The notes beneath the pieces were generated by a model. It did not search any database, had not been told where the DNA came from, and saw only the letters and a program-made list of their open reading frames with translations. Made by a program: the position numbers and the translations under genes. Positions 1 through 10,441 of a stretch of 25,017 bases of DNA are shown here, in pieces (positions within the stretch are counted from its first letter, which is position 1; each line of letters begins with the position of its first letter). The stretch spans positions 1 to 25,017 of the forward strand of contig JALLBK010000218.1 in the NCBI GenBank assembly GCA_036940085.1, in the 5' to 3' direction. This stretch comes from Discostella pseudostelligera (Eukaryota; Bacillariophyta; Thalassiosirophyceae; Thalassiosirales; Thalassiosiraceae).

Positions 1-2383
1 TGTCACCGAAACAATATCACTGTATGATTCGAGCGTATGCCGATGGAATTGCTATATGTGCCAATATACCACTCGAGTGTAGTATTGGCGACAAGAATGA
101 CGGTATTGCTGCTCAAAGATTGGTCAACAAATTGGAAGCTTTCATATCGCGGCACTCCGACAACATTGTTCGTTCCTGCGGGAAAGACACGAAGCTTATG
201 AATGAAATACAGAGACATAATGAAGAATCTTATACCAACGCTCTTAGTGTGGGAGTAACACTGTGCAATGAGAGTGGGGGTAGAGCTTTTGCCAATTTTG
301 ATGCTGCACTGCAAAATGCAACTACTTCCGATGCGTTGTTTCAACGTATGAAATTTCGATCGAAAGATGTGGCAGGCGCTTCCTCTCTCTACCCTACACC
401 CACGGTCGAGCATTATCGTGCATTGGTAACATGCTGGTGCGAATGTGTTCGGAAACGTTATTCCAATGACACTTCGAATCGAGCCATGGCAGCGCTACCT
501 GAACTGCCTCATGTCAGGGCAGTCAATCTCCTTCGACAGTTAGAAAAACAATCCGAAGGACAATGCATTGATGGTTCAATTTATGTCGACATAATTTGGG
601 CATGGGGCCAATTGTTAAATTGGCCAGCGGTATATCGAGAGAACGATTACTTCTTCGCTGTCAATGCCGTCGATGAATTACGAAGAAATACATTGAGCCT
701 CTACGAAAACAATTCCATCTATTTTCCATGGTATGGAACCGTAACAAAAATGTACAACATTATCTTCCGACTACATTCCAACACCTTCAAGGGTGGAGAA
801 GGGGCAATGAAACGATCCTTGAACCTACTTGACGAGATGGAATATTGGTACAATCGTAGTGGCGGGACGATTGCACGGCCAGATGAATTTACCTTTGGTC
901 TTATAATGAAGACTATATCTAACAGCGGTGTGCCAACATCAGCATCGATCGCGGAGGAGATGGTACGAAAGATGGAGAATTTCGGATTAAAGCCTCGTGC
1001 GAAGCACTATCTTGCATTGATACGAGCATATTCTCGAGTTGGACAGAATGATGTTTCCGATCCGAGACAGGCGGAGTCAATATTACAGCAAGTGAAGGAA
1101 CAATACAAGAAGAATAAGAGCTTGAAACCCACTACGGCGATGTACAGTGCTGTCATATCAGCATATGGTGGATCACGAGAGTACAATAGTATTTCGAAGG
1201 TGATGGAATTATTTGAAGAATTGAGGCAATTGTACAAGGACACCAATGATGAGGCGTTTAAGCCGGACAACATGCTCTACGGGGGTGTGATTGATGCAAT
1301 TACCAAGGCCAAGTCGAAAGATGATTCATCCCTACATAAAGCACTACAAATGTTGGATATGATGGAACAAAGCCATGACGCTGGAGATATTGAATCGGGT
1401 CCCAATCGGTACGCATACACAAATTTACTCCGTACGATATCTCAATCCAGAATAAAAGATGGCGTATCCATTGCGGAGGATTTACTGAATCGAATGGACA
1501 GACGTGCCAAACTGTGGAATGATGCGTCGCTTCGTCCAGACACGCATGCTTACACTGCATTGATACAAGTATTTGCTAACAGCACTGCTGAGGAATCTGA
1601 TGCGGTCCAACGTGCAAAACAATGGTTTCATCAGATGGAGAAACGGTACGAGGATGGCGATACCGGGTGCAAGCCCAATAGAGTAACATGCACGGCATTG
1701 CTGAACTGTTGGAGGAGAAGTGAACGTCCCGATTCGGGCGAGGAGGCCGAGAAGCTAATAACAATGATGGAGTCAAGATACAAAGAGGGTGATTTGGCCT
1801 TCAAGCCCGATGCGTACGTGTATGCGGCAGCCATTGATGCTTGGGCACGGAGTAAGTCGTTTGATAAAGCATCTCGAGCATGGAAAGTTTATCAACGAAT
1901 GAAAGAACAGTACACCAAGGGCAATATGGAATCACAGCCGAACAATATCATTGTGAGTAGATTGATTATTATGCAACCGTTCCTCCCTCATTTCATATTT
2001 CTCAACATCTCCTTGCCAATTTCTTTTAGATGACCACCATTATCAAAGCATGCGGATACACCCGCGGTGGCAAAGAAGACAAACAAAAGGCACTTCGAGT
2101 ACTACTTGAATGTATGGCAGAATTGAAAACCACTAATTGCATTATACCCACATCCTTAACCTATCGAACCTTGCTAAATGCTACCAGAGCATTGGTGGCC
2201 GATGATACTAAGCGACGTCCCATCTCTGCTACTATATTTGAAACTTGTTGTCGGAATGGACTGGTGGATAAGACAGTATTAGAGGCGTTGGAGAATGCAC
2301 AACCGGAATTATATGTGAAACTGCCTGGGAATATCCCTGCCGCATGGAAGAAGAATGCTGAACGAGGAAAAAATGATCGTTGA
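1..2383 (+). CDS. PPR (pentatricopeptide repeat) protein, 5'-truncated
   Basis: The frame is open from position 3, so the gene starts upstream of the window; the first in-frame ATG is at 24. Two exons are supported: up to 1952, and 2030-2383. The 77-bp intron 1953-2029 begins GTGAGT, ends TTTTAG and keeps phase 0, joining ...QPNNII to MTTIIKACG, which completes a repeat. At least 760 aa are present. PPR-type helix pairs recur, each starting with a pattern like KPxxxxYxxLIxAY: near residues 125, 325, 368, 414, 459, 503, 550, 594 and 638 counted from the ATG at 24. Spacing is 40-46 aa because of charged loops such as EQYKKNKSLKP between repeats. PPR proteins normally bind organellar RNA in mitochondria or plastids. 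The targeting peptide is outside the window and no catalytic domain is visible, so the RNA target and organelle are unknown. Confidence 0.88.
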
Positions 2384-2925
2384 GGGCGATGGTTTCTAGA
2401 GAGGTAATCTGCGGTGACTCTCCAACTACTGGCTAGACCATTCTTCAGTTACATCAAGGAAGGCCCGAATTGCTCCATTGATTGATTTACAACTGCGACG
2501 ATGGTTGAGGACGATAAGAGATGGAGGAATGTTGGTTGTGGTACAAACAACAAACGACGGCATATGAGGACAAGAAGGAGGGACTTGAGAACGGCTAAGA
2601 TGGCGGGAGAATGATGTGCCCACGCGGGGGGGGGGGTCTAGCCAAGTCCCCGACCCCCTTTTCCGACGGTCCAAAATAGAGTTAATCTAAATCTCATTTA
2701 TTTTTCATGTGTGTCTGTAAATCTAGTAACTGAATGCATAAGTAAATTAAGTTTTGGATTCGCAATTTGCTCTCTCCTTGCCTCAAGATCTTTGTGTCTC
2801 TCGCGCGCGGAATGAGAACAATCCGGCCATGAGCGCCTCCATGATAACCATGGCAGTGCAACCAACCCAATTCTCTTTCAAGCACCCCCACCCTAGCCTA
2901 GCCCTACCCTCCAATTAAGTAAATA
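2384..2925. other. Intergenic region between PPR gene and PqiA-like gene
   Basis: These 542 bases hold the 3' flank of the PPR gene and the 5' flank of the next gene, both on the plus strand. A G11 homopolymer lies at 2626-2636. I see no convincing small gene, RNA gene or recognisable core promoter. Short open frames on the minus strand lack family features. Confidence 0.6.
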
Positions 2926-5900
2926 ATGTCTTCAATGATATCGTCAAACCAATGGCGCAAGATCATGCTTGTCCTAGGTCTGCTTGCATCATTGTCCTTC
3001 ATCACTGCCGAAGCTGGCGCCGCCCCCGCCCAATTATTGCCCATATCTTCCTCCGCCGCTGCCGCTCCCTTCTTAATAATTCATGACACCATCCCCGATG
3101 ATTGCAACAATGAAGGGAGTAATTCAACCCAACAACGTGGTCGTTACAAGGCATTAGTATGCTGGTTATGGAATCTCAAAATCTCACTGCCCAATGAGCA
3201 ATTCACCGAGGGATTATTTACCATTAATGTCCATGATATGGTGTGTACGAATTTTGGGGTAGCGTCGATGAAAACATCATCGCAGTCGTTATCATCATCA
3301 TTTATGGTGGATTCGACTACGAATAATCCATCCATCACCATAGATCTCATCGGCATGTCCGCCACTTGTACGGGAAAATATGATCTTCCCGAATTGGGAA
3401 TATATGGCGATGATATTGTGGCGTCGGTCAGCAGCGGCAGCAATAGTAGCATTGCTTTCGACGAGTCTACATCCACAACTGCTACCACGACATTGCATCT
3501 ACAAGTAGACATTGCCTCCCGGCCATTGCAAGATGGCAAAAATGATATCATTTCCCTACTGCCCTTTCCGACATTGGCCACCTTCTCATCCTGCACACCT
3601 AATTTTATTGTCAATCATGTCCAATTCTCTGGATCATTGGCCGCCACCATTATAGACTTGTTCTCGGGTGTGATTTCACGACAGGTCACGGAGGCGATGA
3701 ATGAACATGTGTGTGCAGTAGTCAAGGTGAATGGAGAAACTTTATTAGATGGATGGTTGTTGAAGGCGCGACAATATGTGGGTGGTTTGATTTTGAATAA
3801 TACTGCTACTGCTGCCACCTCCACTATTGTCGAGGATGAGGATGGGGGGAGTGAGAACAAGCACTTTGTGCTGAGTGAGGATAGTGCTTCACATAAAAGC
3901 AACAGTCTCGTCACGGAACAACAAGTCAGCCTAAGTCGATCCCTTTTGATAGCGAACAATAACAACGTTGTTAGTTGGGACAAGGATATGCCCTTCTTGA
4001 AGCGTGTACTTTTGAAGTTCAATACCTTCCTATCGCAACATTTGAATGAGGGCATCATTTTGAAGTTGCTCCAAAGACTAAGCACATGGCAGCAGTCGAC
4101 AATGTCTCCTACGGATTGTGACAGTTGCGGCTTATTGTTCAAGGGTGTGAACGGATTGATAAATTCACTCACCAGTGGTGAGGGATCAATGGAGATAACC
4201 ATACCTGACAAATTTCTCAACTTCCAGAACAATCATACCTTCACTATTCCCGACTACGGCGATGTTACCTTGACAGTGCACAAAGTCAGGGTCTCGGGTA
4301 TTGACAACTTTACCGACCTATCCCTATTCCGTCCATCGGGCCAAAACATGCTGTCTACATCCATAGCATCCGATGCAGGATTCGACGTTAGCGTTCTGAT
4401 CGATCTTCAAGTACGACCAATGAATGAATCATCCGTAGTAGAAGCAGAGATGCTGAATGAAGCTTTTGAATTGCATTTCAACACCTCGAGTGTAAATTTG
4501 GATAGCTTCTCTTCGTGGGTGATTGATCGCGATATTTTTAGCAAGCTCTCCGTCGGGAGTTTCATGTTCGGATCGTACACTGTGTTCAACAACAATCGCA
4601 ACTTCCTAAATTGTATAATTGAGGCACTCACGTCGGTGACGCTCCTGGAGTTGCAGGGACGAATGAAAGTGGATGCCATGCAAATTTCTCCCATTACTTC
4701 ATACGCAAACAACGGCTCTACTTCCGATCTCGAAGGTGATATCGATGAACTCATAAACCATGTGATGCAGCTGATTGTGGCCGAGTATCCATTGACTCTC
4801 ACAGAGGCATTGTCCGGGATGATCCACATACCAACGAAAAATTTAATCAACGATAAATTGGCAGCTTTGATTGGTGATACGAAAATGATGCCATTGCATT
4901 GCGTCAATGTTGATATTCCAGCGAACAAGTCCGAACACCCGCTTCGATTGGACAGCAACAAAGCGCTTATGATTTTAGATGAAATTGTGAATGACGACAG
5001 TGCTATTGCATACGTAAACTCATTTATTGGATGCGTCGACGATACTGTAGAAACAAGGAAATTGCTCGATGGTCATTTCTTCAACTTTACTTTCGGCGAC
5101 TTCGATATTGTGTTGCATGATTTGCATATGGAACACATAGCATCCGTCTACGATATGAAATTTCTTCAACCTGAGATCGATCATTACCATCTGACGAATA
5201 GATTTGGTTACGGGATGTGCTCTGCTTCCGATCATATGAATGATTGCAACCAGACTTCATTTTCCTTCGGGATGAATCTGGCGCATTCCAAGCAAGGCGA
5301 CCTGGGAAACATCAATTTCCACATCAACATGACGAACTTACAATTACAGGGTGGTGCTGAGTTGCGGTTCGACATGAATTACCTACCATTTCTTTCCATG
5401 CCCGATCTGCTGGCTTATCCTGAATGTTTGACGACTCCCATCACCAAATTTCAGTTTTGGGGTATGAATGCAACGATTGAAACTCTGGACGTGAAAGTAG
5501 ATGTTAGTTTGACTGGTCAGGAAAAGAGCCCACATTCCTTTTCATACCGAACTGAAGATGCACGTGAATTGGCAAAAGCAGTTTCTACTGTATTAAGCCA
5601 GGGCGCCGTATTTTTGGAGAACGAGCTAGGCGAACACTTCTTAATGCAACTCGATAAGGCTTCAAGAGTCTGCAGTACCCCCGCTAACCCACGTCGGAGT
5701 ATTTATGCGTCCAATTCGAGTGGGGCCGCTGGACTGTGGACCTTTCTGATCATACTTGCTTTTATTGCGGGCAACGCTTGGCTTTTTTCACGTGGAGTCA
5801 AACTAGTCGACGAAGAAGGGAACATTGCAACCAATGAGGCTGTTGAAGCTCAAACAGATGAGCATGAAAGGTGAGAAGACGCAACGCTTATGTCCGCTCA

Positions 5901-7642
5901 CTTTTCCTAGACCGACACTCACAATCTTGCTGTTGTTAGCCTCCATGAACCCTTACTGGACCCCGATGAATTAGATGAAAAGCTAGAAGTCGAAACGACC
6001 GTACGAAAAATTCCTTTCACAAGCTCCTCATCTCTCATGTATCATTCATCAATTCACCCGACGCTGAAATATGGCTTTCCTGCGATACTCATCGTCGCAT
6101 TCATCCTTTTCTTGTCTAGCAACATTTCGATCGGTGCATCGGTTGATCTTCTAGTTGCGCGTGCTAACGGAAGCAACTTCGTACCGTTAGTTAATATATA
6201 CGCGTTTTCCCTTGGCTCGACATTTAAGGAAATGGCACAAGCGGGGGTGTATTTACTATTGCTACTGATACTCTTCTGCTCCGGAGTTTGGCCCTACGTA
6301 AAGCTGGTGCTAATGATGGTGTCTTGGACGGTGTCGACTCGAAGGCTTCCACCGGTCCGTCGTGAAAAGGTGCTATACATGCTTGATAGCTTGGGCAAAT
6401 TCTCCCTTATTGATGCATATGTCCTAGTGCTGATGATGGTAGCATTCCGTTACAACCTCGAAATCGAAGGAGTTGGTGCAGTGGATGTCTATGTTACTCC
6501 AAAATATGGCTTCTACAGCTTCCTATTTGCCACAATCATCTCCCTCATCGGGGGACACGCTATCCTATTTCTTCATCGACAAACAACAATCCCATCAATT
6601 CCTGTGTATTCTGGTCGCAAGGAGTCGCTCTCAAAGCATGTCTTTGATGACAAAAGAGGAAGAGGTCTTGTGAAGATGACGAAGCGCTTCAGGCGGACGA
6701 TTGTTCTTATGTTACTTGTCACCCTGGGGTTGATAAGTTGTGGAGTTGGCTTGAAAAGCTTTCACTTTAAGTTTAATGGCGTGGCGGGCGCAGCCCTTGG
6801 TGATGATGGATTCCAGTCGTTTTCATTAGTGAGCATTGGGGGACACATACCACGAAGTGTGCAAGATCCGTCAAGCTTCGGAATTCGATTGATCCAAACT
6901 TGCTATTTCTTCTTTGCGCTTGTCATGCCGATCGTATGCATCATATGTATGCTGGCACTCTTTCTTGTTCCGATGAGGCTGAAAGTCCAGCAGAAGGTAT
7001 TTGTTCTCGCGGAAGTTGCCAATGCATGGAGTGCCATTGAGGTCTTTGTCATTGCTGTTGTGTGAGTGATAGTGTCCTATGTGTTGAAGCGTCATTTGAT
7101 CATATTGCACGCTCATCATTATTGATTCTTCGCGTGCTCTATATTCCAGTGCTTCGTTAGTAGAATTGTCTCCTTTTTCAGAGTCCATGGTCGGGAAACA
7201 CTGCAGTACCCTCAACCAAATTCTATCAGGTTGGTCTACCAGTGCTGATGGAAATGATGACTTGCAGTACTGCTTCGATGTAAAGTCCAGCATTGATGGT
7301 AGTTCGTCGGTATTGATTATTGGTGTCATTCTGAATTCATTGCTAGTGTCAGGCGTGCATAGATTAGCCCATCACGCAATCTGGGAGAGAATTGAGAGGG
7401 AAGATCGGCCAAGTTCCACAGAGCAAGAGAATAAAACCGTGAGAGAGTGTGTTCTCGCCCACACATTTGTATCTCGGCTTCGTAAGAGACCGCGGCTGGG
7501 TGCATTCATGTTCGAGGGAGTGAGCTTTGGGCCGCACAGTGAATATGATATTGACTTTGAAAATGTAACTGAGAATGAAGATCCCACGACGTCGTCAAGC
7601 ACGTATTGGTCGGAATGGAGAAAAGTAGTTTCCGTCATTTAG
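2926..7642 (+). CDS. Secreted-domain / PqiA-like polytopic membrane protein
   Basis: Three exons: 2926-5870, 5940-7061 and 7150-7642. The introns are 69 and 88 bp, both GTGAG...AG and both phase 2, giving about 1519 aa. Residues 1-30 are a signal peptide (hydrophobic LVLGLLASLSFITA, then AEAGAA). Residues about 80-920 are a large non-cytosolic region with N-glycosylation sequons and Cys. It seems to contain three loosely similar beta-rich segments starting near 83, 415 and 715, suggestive of TULIP/BPI-like lipid-binding folds (weak inference). A membrane helix lies at about 936-957. Exons 2-3 encode two four-helix blocks (about 1027-1195 and 1236-1426). Each has the PqiA-type signature of an aromatic/Ser-(L/I)-(D/E)-A/V-(Y/F)-V start to its third helix: FSLIDAYVLVLMM and WSAIEVFVIAVV. 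Bacterial PqiA works with MCE proteins in envelope lipid transport. The bacterial PqiA zinc-ribbon Cys pairs are not seen. The function here is not established. Confidence 0.8.
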
Positions 7643-7697
7643 GTGATTACTTGTCCCTACAGCTACTCAAACAGGATCATATGCACACATATCATCT

Positions 7698-8817
7698 CTA
7701 AAGGATGCACGGGAAGCAAAATGCAATGCCGAAACACCCAACTTTCTTCAATTTGGGTTCTTTTGCCAATGTCGGGGCATCTCTCATAGGTATCACCACA
7801 TTCTCGAAGTCGGGCAGATAGTACTGAGGTGTTTTATGAAACAACATAGATGAAGTGTGAGATCAGGAGTATGGAAGACGATCACATAAAACTTGCAACC
7901 TTACCTTGAATGTAAGGTGCTGAATTGGCATCGGTAGAGACTTGCAAAGCTCATCATAGGATTCGGGTGTCATCCACAACTGCATCGACAACAAAATTGC
8001 CGGCAAGAATGTCTTCGTCAACGCCAAACCACCAGCCTTCAATATCTTGTCAACAGTTTTACTCTCCTCCTCCTCGGTGAAGTTGCTACGCATGAGAGCT
8101 GGAATTGATTCCTCCTCTTCCTGTAGATGGGATCGCATATCTCTGACGAAGGCTGGGATTGTATTCTTGAGAAGAGAAATATCAGCGGTACAGTTTCTCC
8201 CTCCGTTTCGACAAATCGATTCGCATGCCATCTTCATTTGCTTCATCGTCGAAATCAATTCTTCATGACATTTACTAAATTGGCGCTCTGGATATGGTGT
8301 CCTGGTCTTGATCCATGGGAAAAAGATTTCTTCTTCGGCATCATGGTGCTCGTTAACGCTGTTCACGTTTCACGAGCAGGAGAGGGTTAGAAATATCGGA
8401 CATCGGGACCGTCGTCGTGCTTAACGAACTTTACCGTTCACAACTCACCTGACAAAGAAGTAGTCGATGTACCACTTGGCAAAAAGTGTTACCTTCCACG
8501 CTTCGTTCGCCGATGGATCGTCCGGCAGGGCAGCTGCGGATTGAACCATCATGGCCATTTGACTACGAATAGCCTCGTGCGGCATGAGCAAGCTCATGTC
8601 GGCCCAATCCATAGGCGGGTTCTCTTCGTTATAAACATCGGAAGTCAGATTCGCGGCAATAACGAGGGGACGCTGATCCTCCTTTTCGTCGCCCGCTTTG
8701 GTTGGTGGAGTCNGAAGTCAGATTCGCGGCAATAACGAGGGGACGCTGATCCTCCTTTTCGTCGCCCGCTTTGGTTGGTGGAGTCGGTCCGTCGGCCTCA
8801 GGCAGTGGGTTGATCAT
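7698..8817 (-). CDS. Hemerythrin-like (HHE domain) protein; assembly-broken
   Basis: Exons on the minus strand: 8817-8449, 8358-7905 and 7823-7698. Introns are 8359-8448 (90 bp, GTGAGT) and 7824-7904 (81 bp, GTAAGG). Exon 1 contains an N at 8713 flanked by two identical 72-bp copies. Removing one copy plus the N leaves 296 nt, exactly the phase needed to join exon 2, and gives 291 aa. As deposited, the frame shifts and stops. In the collapsed numbering the iron-ligand candidates are His56 (MPHEAIR), His103/His104 with Glu107/108 (NEHHDAEEEIFFPW), His130 (KCHEE) and His176 with Glu180 (HLQEEEE), fitting a four-helix di-iron hemerythrin fold. Exon 3 ends in a hydrophobic Cys-rich tail (GCFGIAFCFPCIL), which might carry lipid or metal. 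An in-frame stop lies just upstream of the ATG. No targeting peptide is obvious. Possible roles are O2/NO sensing, iron handling or repair, as in YtfE; which applies is unknown. Confidence 0.82.
8641..8785. repeat. 72-bp perfect direct duplication around a single N (assembly artefact)
   Basis: Bases 8641-8712 and 8714-8785 are identical and separated only by N at 8713. Both copies lie in exon 1 of the hemerythrin-like gene. The 73-base excess shifts the frame, and removing it restores a continuous exon in the correct splice phase. This is the signature of two contig ends whose overlap was not merged. Confidence 0.93.
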
Positions 8818-9697
8818 ATTTCCCCGTATGGAATATCAAGTATTATCAAATAATGTTCATGCCGAATAATGAAGTGCTACTGAGAGATGAAAGATTGTGG
8901 ATACGTAACCGTGATGTTGTGTTATTACTCCTACCAGAATGCTTGCGATGCGAACACCTGAATGGAAATCCTGCTCAGCATGTCATGCATGACTCGTCAT
9001 CGGCAGTGAACGCAACGAGAACCCGTGTCTCGCTCATAGTAGCTCATAGTACATAGTAGCCCACTTGCACTTGCTTGAGCTCATTTTGCGGCCCATAAGC
9101 ACTCCCGATCGCATGACCATGCATGGCTGCATGGCTCTGATGTCGTTGATGTTGTCGGAGAATGTGAAGGTGAATGCGAAATGGTGGATTGGAAGCCAGA
9201 CTCTGTAGAGATAGTACCATACCGTAACCATAAGAACAACTCACTCCGATCAACTCCTCAATGATTCTCACCCTCTCGTCGGGCAAGAGGAAACAATGAA
9301 ACATCTCTGTGAGCACCCCTTTGCTTAAGTGATTATTGATACAACCAAGCTCCCTAATACCGTATTAATGAAAATATTCTGCTAGGTTGCTTGTGGTTTG
9401 ATTCCATCATGCCTCCAATGTTGCGCGTCATTTGGTACCATCCATTTCAGCAGGAATGCGAGTTGGCGATGAAATTCAGATTCTCTAAAGTCGAGTGGAG
9501 AGGGGGATCAATCATAATCAGTAATTCCAAATCGATTGTCGAGTGCAATAATACTTGAGACGACACATTTCCTCCGACACAAACAATATCCGCCAACAAT
9601 AACAATAACTCGTGAACGCATTTTCCTTGACCATAATATCAAATTCTTACACCTCGAATATGTTTCGTCCTCCCAAAATCCAAAACACGAAGCATGC
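8818..9697. other. Intergenic region, 880 bp
   Basis: Lies upstream of the hemerythrin-like gene and downstream of the PrcB_C gene, both on the minus strand. It holds a few short imperfect repeats (TCATAGTA units near 9035-9057). The 60-90-codon open frames on either strand have no recognisable domain, no splice support and skewed composition. I see no RNA gene. Confidence 0.5.
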
Positions 9698-10441
9698 CTA
9701 AGAATCCGCTTCGACAGTGTTCACTCCCTTTACTTTACCCAGCAATTCCTTGGCCTCCTTCCTCCCAATCTTACTCAAATCAAAATCCACAAACAGAAAA
9801 GGCAGCGATGACATAACTTCGACATTGGTTACCGCTGTAAATTTCTCAATCTCTGAACGAATTGCATCCTTGTTCGCATCGTCTGCTACCGTAATAATAA
9901 ATTTCATTGTGGTGGGTGGTGGTGGTTGAGACACTGGTACGACTGATCCAACAAATACAATTTCCAAATTATGATATGATGTTGTTGTTGTTGCTGCTGC
10001 TGTTGGAACATCTAGTCGTATAATGTGAAATGGCTGCGTAAGTGCACCAGTAGCCATACCCGATGGAGAACTAGTCATAAAGTTCACTGCTACTGTATTG
10101 ACATCATTGACATTGTCTCCCCTATCGACAGATGTGATTTCAATATCATATCCACCCGTATTTTTAACACCCATGCAGACTGCTATCACCATCTCTTTGG
10201 AAAAATCAACATTTGGGATATTTGAGCCATTGTTGTCGGGGGAAGTTGATCGATGCCGAGTCCAAAAATTCTCAAATTCCGTCGCCGTTCGGTACACCTC
10301 CGTCACGGCATTGTCAATTCCAGAAAATTGACCCTTGTCAATGGTAGTAAAGGGAATAGTGGTGGAGGCAGACGAGAGTGACGTCGTGATGACGGAGGCG
10401 ATGAGGAGGGAGAGGAACGATATTGTTTTCCAGGAGATCAT
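9698..10441 (-). CDS. Secreted PrcB_C-domain protein with I9-propeptide-like tail
   Basis: Single exon of 247 aa. The ATG at 10441 is chosen because the codon two residues upstream that could also open the frame is GTG. Residues 1-26 form a signal peptide (hydrophobic FLSLLIASVITTSLSSAS). Residues about 40-170 match the PrcB C-terminal domain pattern: an aromatic-rich helix (EFENFWTRH), then MVIAVCMG, then KNTGGYDIEITSV, then a strand ending in PFHIIRLDVP. Residues about 180-247 read like an inhibitor I9 / subtilisin propeptide fold: KFIITVADDAN, a helix, then PFLFVDFDLS and a closing VKGVNTVEADS. PrcB stabilises a surface protease in Treponema, and I9 domains chaperone or inhibit subtilases. 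A secreted protease modulator is therefore plausible, but no protease lies in the window. A Pro/Thr-rich hinge (SQPPPPTT) separates the two parts. Confidence 0.72.
   Translation of the reverse strand: MISWKTISFLSLLIASVITTSLSSASTTIPFTTIDKGQFSGIDNAVTEVYRTATEFENFWTRHRSTSPDNNGSNIPNVDFSKEMVIAVCMGVKNTGGYDIEITSVDRGDNVNDVNTVAVNFMTSSPSGMATGALTQPFHIIRLDVPTAAATTTTSYHNLEIVFVGSVVPVSQPPPPTTMKFIITVADDANKDAIRSEIEKFTAVTNVEVMSSLPFLFVDFDLSKIGRKEAKELLGKVKGVNTVEADS

Noticed and set aside
2626..2636. G11 run as a possible G-quadruplex
   Set aside because: A single homopolymer without further G tracts nearby on that strand; more likely a simple repeat or sequencing weak spot.
3144..4961. Several 150-205-codon minus-strand open frames inside the PqiA-like gene
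   Set aside because: They lie opposite a coding exon with signal peptide and consistent splicing, and show no domain of their own.
5901..5910. Alternative acceptor CTTTTCCTAG for intron 1 of the PqiA-like gene
   Set aside because: Its use would put exon 2 out of frame; the acceptor ending at 5939 keeps the frame into the membrane domain.
9044..9316. 90-codon minus-strand open frame in the spacer upstream of the hemerythrin-like gene
   Set aside because: No recognisable motif and low plausibility of composition; it cannot be an upstream exon without invented splice sites, since an in-frame stop precedes the chosen ATG.
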